From: Pseudosulfitobacter koreensis
GTDB taxonomy: Bacteria; Pseudomonadota; Alphaproteobacteria; Rhodobacterales; Rhodobacteraceae
Length of the DNA: 64,000 bases
NCBI RefSeq assembly: GCF_024733015.1
Contig: NZ_JANKJG010000012.1
Span: forward strand, 1-64,000
Direction of reading: 5' to 3'
How positions within the stretch are numbered: position 1 is the first letter of the stretch; the number at the start of each line of letters is the position of its first letter. Shown piece by piece: positions 59,013 through 64,000 of this stretch. Below the pieces are notes generated by a model. That model was not told the DNA's origin. It saw nothing but the letters and a program-made list of their open reading frames with translations, and searched no databases. A program made the translations under genes and the position numbers.

Positions 59013-59987
59013 ATGGCAGATATTACCAGACAGCAGATCGGGAGCCTTCTGGCGAAACAGGGCATCCTGATCGCCTTCGTGGCGTTTCTGATCGGCTTTA
59101 CCATCGCCAACCCCAAGTTTCTGACCCCCGACAACGTCCTGAGCGTGATCCGCTCGTCGGCAATCCTAGGGGTGATGGCGCTGGGCGTGACGTTCGTCGT
59201 CATCAGCGGAAACCTGGATCTGTCGGTGGGGTCGATGATGTCCTTCTCCACCATCGTCGTGCTGGACCTGCATGACAAGATAGGGCCCGCGCTGGCCATA
59301 CCCGCAATGTTCGCGATGACCTTGGCCCTGGGTGCGCTGATCGGGTTTCTGGTGGGGTATCTCAAGCTTAATTCCCTGATCGTGACGCTTGGCATGTTGT
59401 CCGCGATCCACGGTCTGACGCTGACCTATTCGGGCGGCAAGAACATGGATATCGTCGACAAGGAAGGCACCTGGTTCAGCGTATTCGGTCAGGGCACCGC
59501 GCTGGGCCTGCCGATACCGATCTTGATGTTCATCGGGGTTGCGGCCCTGTTGGGCCTGATCCTGAGCAGGACCAGTTTCGGGCGCAAGGTCTACGCGGTG
59601 GGCGGGAATGGCACCGCGGCGACATTTTCAGGCATCCCACGGGCGCGCACCGTGTTCATGTGCTACCTGATTTCAGCCGCCTGTGTGGCAACGGCGGGTC
59701 TTATCCAGGCCAGCCGCTCGTTGGGGTCGCAAAACACTGTGGGGCAGGGGCTCGAGCTTGAAGTGCTCGCCGCTGTCATCCTGGGCGGTGCGTCGCTTCT
59801 GGGTGGTTCCGGGACTATCTTCAAGACCGTGATCGGCGTTCTGATCCTTGGGTTCATCCAGAACGGGCTGCTGCTGATCGGGTTGCAATTTTACGTCCAG
59901 TTCATCGTGACATGGGTGATCATCATCCTTGCCGTCTGGCTCGACATCGCGGCCAAGCGCGGCAAGCTCTGGTCGCCGATCGCGTGA
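59013..59987 (+). CDS. RbsC-type sugar ABC permease, first of two
   Basis: 324 residues starting after GGGAGGGG. There are about nine hydrophobic segments. SGNLDLSVGSMMSF is the conserved BPD_transp_2 signature, SLIVTLGMLSAIHGLTL is the next helix, and AVGGNGTAATFSGIPRARTVFMCYLISA is the cytoplasmic loop. GQGLELEVLAAVILGGASLLGGSGTIFKTVIG ends the core. It should form a heterodimeric channel with the next gene product, which starts 13 bases after its stop. Confidence 0.87.
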   Translation: MADITRQQIGSLLAKQGILIAFVAFLIGFTIANPKFLTPDNVLSVIRSSAILGVMALGVTFVVISGNLDLSVGSMMSFSTIVVLDLHDKIGPALAIPAMFAMTLALGALIGFLVGYLKLNSLIVTLGMLSAIHGLTLTYSGGKNMDIVDKEGTWFSVFGQGTALGLPIPILMFIGVAALLGLILSRTSFGRKVYAVGGNGTAATFSGIPRARTVFMCYLISAACVATAGLIQASRSLGSQNTVGQGLELEVLAAVILGGASLLGGSGTIFKTVIGVLILGFIQNGLLLIGLQFYVQFIVTWVIIILAVWLDIAAKRGKLWSPIA

Positions 59988-60000
59988 GGGAGAAAACATC

Positions 60001-61002
60001 ATGAAACCGGGTACCCTGTCGACCGCACTTAAAAGCGGCGCAATCTGGGGCTTCATCATATTGGAGCTGATCTTCTTCAGCGTCGCGGGCGAGTTCCTGT
60101 CCCTGTCGGACAAGGCCTTCATGGACTGGGACAACATGCTGTTGTTGCTGAAACAATCGGCCCCCATCGGTATCATCGCGATGGGCATGACCATCGTCAT
60201 GGTCAACGGCAACATTGATCTCAGCGTCGGTGCCACCTTCGCCATCGCCGCGATCGTCCTTCTGGACAGCATGACCTGGCCCATCTTCGCGGGCTTGGGC
60301 GACTGGGTGATACCGGTCGCGTGGTTGCTTGCACTTGTGGTGGGCACGCTTTTGGGCGCGCTGAACGGTCTGATCGTCTGGAAGACCGGAGTGGACGCAT
60401 TCATCGTGACGCTGGGGGCCATGCTGGGGTATCGCGGCATCGTGTTCATGTTCAACGGCGAGCAGCCTACAAGCCACCTGAACTGGACGCTGGTCGATTT
60501 TGCCGAAGCCGAGTTACTCGGCCTCGCGACGGCGTCGTGGTTCCTGCTGGCGGCGACCCTCGTGATCTGGTTCGTGATGGCCAAGACCGTACATGGTCGC
60601 AACGCCTATGCCATCGGCGACAACCGTGAGGCGGCGGTGAACGCGGGCATCCGCGTGGGGCCGCACATGATGATCAACTTTGCCATAATAGGCTTTCTCG
60701 CGGCCCTGTCGGCGGTGGTCTTTTATTCCGAGAGTGGGTCGGTGAACCCCAATGACGGTCAGTTGTACGAGCTGTGGGTGATCACCGCCGTCGTGCTTGG
60801 CGGCACCAAGATCACGGGCGGTGCAGGCAATGTCATCGGCACCTTCGGCGGCGTCATCGCGATCCAGCTGCTGCGCAAGGGGCTGGGCCACATCGGAGCC
60901 GATACATCGACCGTGAACCTTGTCATCGGTCTGATCCTTGTCGCGGTGCTGGTTCTGGACAGACAGCTGAATATGAAGGGCAAAGAGGAGTTGAAGGTAT
61001 GA
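60001..61002 (+). CDS. RbsC-type sugar ABC permease, second of two
   Basis: 333 residues. VNGNIDLSVGATFAIAAIV, DAFIVTLGAMLGYRGIVFMFNGEQPT, AIGDNREAAVNAGIRVGPHMMINFAIIGFLAALSAVVFYSESGSVNPNDG and VLGGTKITGGAGNVIGTFGGVIAIQLL are the family landmarks. The AxGDNxEAA form replaces the usual AIGGNxEAA and is slightly unusual. The stop overlaps the ATPase start (ATGA). Most RbsC-type importers use one permease as homodimer, while this locus encodes two different ones, as in AI-2 (LsrCD) and rhamnose-type (RhaPQ) systems. Confidence 0.87.
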   Translation: MKPGTLSTALKSGAIWGFIILELIFFSVAGEFLSLSDKAFMDWDNMLLLLKQSAPIGIIAMGMTIVMVNGNIDLSVGATFAIAAIVLLDSMTWPIFAGLGDWVIPVAWLLALVVGTLLGALNGLIVWKTGVDAFIVTLGAMLGYRGIVFMFNGEQPTSHLNWTLVDFAEAELLGLATASWFLLAATLVIWFVMAKTVHGRNAYAIGDNREAAVNAGIRVGPHMMINFAIIGFLAALSAVVFYSESGSVNPNDGQLYELWVITAVVLGGTKITGGAGNVIGTFGGVIAIQLLRKGLGHIGADTSTVNLVIGLILVAVLVLDRQLNMKGKEELKV

Positions 61003-62510
61003 CGGATGCAAAACCTGTCCTGCGCCTTGAGAATATCGTCAAGACGTTTCCGGGGGTGCGCGCGCTCGACGGTGTCTCTTTCTCGGTGATGCCGGGCGAG
61101 GTTCACGCCCTGATGGGCGAGAACGGTGCCGGCAAATCCACGCTGATGAAGGTGCTCGGCGGCATTCACCAACCCGACGGCGGCACGATCTTCATGGGCG
61201 ACGATGCGGTGGTGATGGCCGGTCCGCTCGAGGCAAAGGCAAAGGGCATCGTCTTCATCCACCAGGAACTGAGCCTGGCCGAAGAGCTGAGCGTGGCCGA
61301 AAATATCTATCTTGGCGAATTGCCCACGAAAAGTCTGGGCCGTGTGGACTGGACCCGATTGTCCGACCAGACCAACGCGATCCTGCAAAAGCTGAACGTG
61401 GGCTTTGACGCCAACACGCGGGTGGGGGATCTCTCCATCGCCAATCAGCAGATGGTCGAAATCGCGCGTGCGCTGACGGTCGACGCCAAGGCGGTGATCT
61501 TCGACGAGCCCACGGCGTCGCTGACGGATTCGGAAAAAGTGGTGCTGTTCGACGTGATCGCTGACCTGCAGGCGACGAATGTGGGCATCATCTACATCTC
61601 GCACCGGATGGAGGAGATTTTCAAGATCACCGACCGCATCACGGTTCTGCGCGATGGCCAGTATCAGGGCACCGTCGAGACCGCCGACAGCACCGAAGAG
61701 TCCGTCACCCAGATGATGATCGGCCGCACGCTTGATCTTAGCCGCAACGCATCGCATCACGCGCTTGGCGATGTGGCACTGGAAGTGCGCGGGCTCAGCT
61801 GCGGCAAGCACTACCGCGATGTCAGTTTCGAGGTGCGCAGAGGCGAGGTCGTGGGCTTTTACGGTCTTGTCGGTGCCGGACGGACCGAGATTGCCGAAAC
61901 ACTCTTTGGCCTGCGCGACCCGTCTGCGGGCCAAATATTGCTGGACGGTGAAGTGGTCCGGATCAATTCGCCCGCCGATGCGATCGCGCGGGGCATCTCG
62001 CTGGTGCCAGAAGACCGAAAAGGGCAGGGGCTGGTCCTGGGCATGAACTGTCGCGACAACATGACCTTGCCCCAGATCGACAGGCTCAAGGCAGGCCCCT
62101 TCGTGGCCCAGGGCGCCGAGATGGAAATCTTCGACAAGTATCACAAGCAACTCGATATCCGCACGCCGGGCTGGAAGCAGCGGGTCGGCAACCTGTCGGG
62201 CGGCAACCAGCAAAAGATCGTCATCGGCAAATGGCTGTCGATGCACCCAAAGGTGCTGATCGTGGACGAGCCCACGCGCGGAATCGACGTGGGCAGCAAA
62301 TCCGAAATCCACAAGCTGCTGCGCGAACTGGCGGCCCAGGGCTATGCCGTGATGGTCATCAGCTCCGAAATGCCCGAGGTCCTGCATGTCTCAGACCGCA
62401 TCGTCGCGATGTACTCGGGCCGCGTCATGCGCACCTTCAGTTCCGAGGACGTGACCGAAGACAACCTGATCCAGGCGATTTCGGGCATGACATCCGAACA
62501 GGTGGCCTGA
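60999..62510 (+). CDS. RbsA-type dual sugar ABC ATPase
   Basis: 503 residues with two ATPase domains. The first has [31 protein letters not shown] and VIFDEPTASL. The second has the degenerate Walker A GLVGAGRTEIAETLFG, the signature LSGGNQQKIVIGKWL and VLIVDEPTRGIDVG. This asymmetry, with one full and one degenerate ATP site, is the rule for RbsA/MglA proteins. SLVPEDRKGQGLVLGM is also typical. It energises the two-permease importer and is cotranscribed with it. Confidence 0.9.
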   Translation: MTDAKPVLRLENIVKTFPGVRALDGVSFSVMPGEVHALMGENGAGKSTLMKVLGGIHQPDGGTIFMGDDAVVMAGPLEAKAKGIVFIHQELSLAEELSVAENIYLGELPTKSLGRVDWTRLSDQTNAILQKLNVGFDANTRVGDLSIANQQMVEIARALTVDAKAVIFDEPTASLTDSEKVVLFDVIADLQATNVGIIYISHRMEEIFKITDRITVLRDGQYQGTVETADSTEESVTQMMIGRTLDLSRNASHHALGDVALEVRGLSCGKHYRDVSFEVRRGEVVGFYGLVGAGRTEIAETLFGLRDPSAGQILLDGEVVRINSPADAIARGISLVPEDRKGQGLVLGMNCRDNMTLPQIDRLKAGPFVAQGAEMEIFDKYHKQLDIRTPGWKQRVGNLSGGNQQKIVIGKWLSMHPKVLIVDEPTRGIDVGSKSEIHKLLRELAAQGYAVMVISSEMPEVLHVSDRIVAMYSGRVMRTFSSEDVTEDNLIQAISGMTSEQVA

Positions 62511-62569
62511 CGCAGGCAGGGCTTGCGGGAACAGCTGCCACACCCCTTCGACAGACCAAGGAAATTGCT

Positions 62570-63430
62570 ATGAAACTACTTCGCCATGGTGCCCCCGGAG
62601 CCGAAAAACCCGGTATGCTTGATGCGTCAGGCCGCGTGCGAGACCTCTCGCATATGGTGGATGACATTGGCGGTGCGGCGTTGCTGCCCGAAGCTCTGGA
62701 AAAGCTGCGAGATATTGATGTGGATACGCTACCCCTTGTTGATGGCATTCCGCAGGACGACCTGCGCCTTGGCGCTTGCGTGGCGGGCATCGGCAAATTC
62801 ATCTGCATCGGCTTGAACTACGCCGACCATGCCGAAGAGGCCGGGATGCCGATCCCGCCCGAGCCGGTGATTTTCAACAAGTGGACCTCGTCCGTCGTCG
62901 GTCCGAACGATCCGATCCAGATTCCGAAAGAGTCGGAAAAAACCGATTGGGAGGTCGAACTAGGCGTCGTGATCGGCAAGCCCGGCGTGTACATCGACGA
63001 GGCAGATGCCATGCGCCATGTCGCAGGCTTTTGCGTCATAAATGATGTCTCAGAGCGCGAGTTCCAGATCGAGCGTGCCGGAACCTGGGACAAGGGCAAG
63101 GGCTGCGACACCTTTGGACCGACTGGCCCTTGGCTCGTTACCCCTGACGAGTTGGCCGATATCGACAATCTTGAGATGTGGCTGGATGTCGACGGCGAAC
63201 GGCAGCAATCGGGCTCTACCGCTACGATGATCTACAAGGTGCCGCATCTGATCGCCTATTGCAGTCGCTTCATGAGCCTTCAGTCGGGAGATGTCATTTC
63301 GACAGGCACACCACCCGGCGTAGGCATGGGGCAGTCCCCGCAGCGCTACTTGAAGGGGGGAGAGACGGTGAGCTTGGGTATCGCAGGTTTGGGTCGGCAG
63401 TCGGCATCGGTGCTGCCGCGCAATTGTTGA
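62570..63430 (+). CDS. FAH-family 2,4-diketo-3-deoxy-sugar-acid hydrolase-like
   Basis: 286 residues from the ATG at 62570, with AAGGAA upstream. KFICIGLNYADHAEEAG, PVIFNKWTSSVVGPNDPI, DWEVELGVVIGKPG and FCVINDVSEREFQ form the FAH fold with its acidic metal ligands. GTWDKGKGCDTFGPTGPWLVT and STGTPPGVGMG are close to fumarylpyruvate and 2,4-diketo-3-deoxy-L-fuconate/rhamnonate hydrolases. In those pathways the enzyme splits the diketo acid into pyruvate and lactate. The KDF-dehydrogenase-like SDR at 51349 would make its substrate and the LldD-like oxidase would use the lactate. The last 10 residues look less conserved than usual. Confidence 0.82.
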   Translation: MKLLRHGAPGAEKPGMLDASGRVRDLSHMVDDIGGAALLPEALEKLRDIDVDTLPLVDGIPQDDLRLGACVAGIGKFICIGLNYADHAEEAGMPIPPEPVIFNKWTSSVVGPNDPIQIPKESEKTDWEVELGVVIGKPGVYIDEADAMRHVAGFCVINDVSEREFQIERAGTWDKGKGCDTFGPTGPWLVTPDELADIDNLEMWLDVDGERQQSGSTATMIYKVPHLIAYCSRFMSLQSGDVISTGTPPGVGMGQSPQRYLKGGETVSLGIAGLGRQSASVLPRNC

Positions 63431-63792
63431 AGGCCCTCTGAGTTAACTCAGACTACGGGAAGCGACCCGAGATACTTGGTAACCGCTCGATTGAGACCGC
63501 AGAATATTTTTGAAGCATAGGTGCGATCAAGATGATCGCCATCCCGGTGAGGCGAGATGTCCGCAGTGGCTCGCCAGCTGACTTAGTCACCCCCAGGCGC
63601 CGGGCCGACCTTCTTTGCAGGTGTCTAATAACTACGTGTGTCCCGCTAACATCGACATCGGGACAGATCGTCACTACGCTTCTCTTGCGTTTATTTGGAT
63701 CGCTTCGGATCCTTTCGGAGCGGTGTTTTGCGGTTGAGCAGATACTGACGCTCAGCAACTTTGTGCAAAAGCGTTAAGATCGGGAGAATGAA
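63431..63792. other. Intergenic region, no recognised gene
   Basis: About 360 bases follow the FAH gene. A minus-strand open frame (63453-63758) has one hydrophobic stretch (LTGMAIILIAPML) but no good start and no family resemblance; base composition is lower in GC and irregular. It may be decayed coding sequence. A GTTAACTCAGACTACG tract near 63440 has a small inverted element (CTGAGTTAACTCAG, perfect palindrome at 63438-63451) that could end the upstream operon or bind a regulator. Confidence 0.45.
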
Positions 63793-64000
63793 ATGCGAAT
63801 TGCTACGATGGCCACAGGAGGAATCGGTGGGTTTCTTGCGGTCAAGCTTGCGAACAGCGGACATCAAGTTGCTACCATCGCCCGCGGGAACCATCTGGCC
63901 GAGATCATTAAAAATGGCCTGATCTTGGAGGGCACATCCGGCATTGAGGTCGCCCAGCCTTGGATTGCGACCGACGACACCTCGAAAGTTGGTGAAGTCG
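63793..64000 (+). CDS. Ketopantoate reductase-like protein, N-terminal part
   Basis: The first 69 codons of a gene running off the window. GGGAG precedes the ATG at 63793. RIATMATGGIGGFLAVKLANSGHQVATIARGNHLAEI is the NADP-binding Rossmann start with the GxGxxG pattern in the form TGGIGG. RGNHLAEIIKNGL continues as in PanE/ApbA-type 2-dehydropantoate 2-reductases. Many relatives of this family reduce other 2-keto acids, so it may belong to the sugar-acid locus before it instead of pantothenate synthesis. The distance of about 360 bp leaves this open. Confidence 0.7.
   Translation, partial: MRIATMATGGIGGFLAVKLANSGHQVATIARGNHLAEIIKNGLILEGTSGIEVAQPWIATDDTSKVGEV

Noticed and set aside
63453-63758. 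Minus-strand open frame with one hydrophobic stretch after the FAH gene.
   Set aside because: It has no ribosome site, no recognisable motif and irregular composition, so I left it as possible decayed sequence.
1-64000. CRISPR arrays, prophage modules or rRNA operons.
   Set aside because: No regularly spaced repeats, phage structural or cas genes, or rRNA sequence were seen.

Overview
The window looks like a chromosomal segment of a Roseobacter-group alphaproteobacterium (Rhodobacterales). This is inferred from uniformly high GC in most genes, dense ATGA-type overlapping operons, several ABC importers for sugars and peptides, and roseobacter-style gene families such as an HpaR-type MarR regulator, COG4671-like glycosyltransferases and a half-size XylG. 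Nothing was searched against a database; all names come from motifs and family resemblance.

Layout. 1-1500: an accessory edge with the tail of an IS630-type transposase, a frameshifted AT-rich membrane protein gene, a Phd-like antitoxin without a visible toxin, and a pair of direct repeats upstream of that antitoxin. 1499-2053: a secreted PA14-like protein. 2153-9468 (minus): a seven-gene glycan operon of overlapping genes (nucleotide-sugar dehydrogenase, four glycosyltransferases, a histidine phosphatase, a NodB-like deacetylase). 9640-14548 (plus): a large MscS channel and a DEAD-box RNA helicase with a repetitive basic tail. 14555-20448 (minus): a four-gene peptide or microcin-C type ABC importer. 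20596-28380 (plus): a small methyltransferase, then a six-gene acyl-CoA operon like the pimeloyl-CoA (pim) operon. 28393-30191 (minus): ribulose-phosphate 3-epimerase and a UDP-glucuronate 4-epimerase-like protein.

30237-40093 is a xylose-type sugar region: xylB, a di-heme peroxidase, a CRTAC1-type secreted protein, a ROK regulator, then xylF-xylH-xylG and glucokinase. The same operator-like motif lies upstream of xylB and of xylF, so the ROK protein probably controls both. 40114-46852 holds a PLP decarboxylase, MarR and IclR regulators, a class III aminotransferase, a quinone-reductase-like protein and a BON-MscS channel. A tRNA-Gln at 46925-46999 is followed by a NitT/TauT-type ABC importer and a relic of an EamA transporter.

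50213-63430 is the most unusual part: two divergent operons around 56895-57114. The left arm begins with a regulator in which a winged-helix domain is fused to a cytoplasmic solute-binding-protein domain, followed by three SDRs, an M24 (creatinase-type) hydrolase that has lost a metal ligand, and an FMN alpha-hydroxy-acid oxidase. The right arm encodes an RbsB-type binding protein, an SDR, two RbsC-type permeases, an RbsA-type ATPase and a fumarylacetoacetate-hydrolase-family enzyme. One SDR closely resembles 2-keto-3-deoxy-L-fuconate dehydrogenase. Together with the FAH-family hydrolase and the lactate-oxidase-like flavoprotein, it suggests the lower part of a non-phosphorylative 6-deoxysugar pathway ending in pyruvate and lactate. 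The window ends inside a ketopantoate-reductase-like gene.
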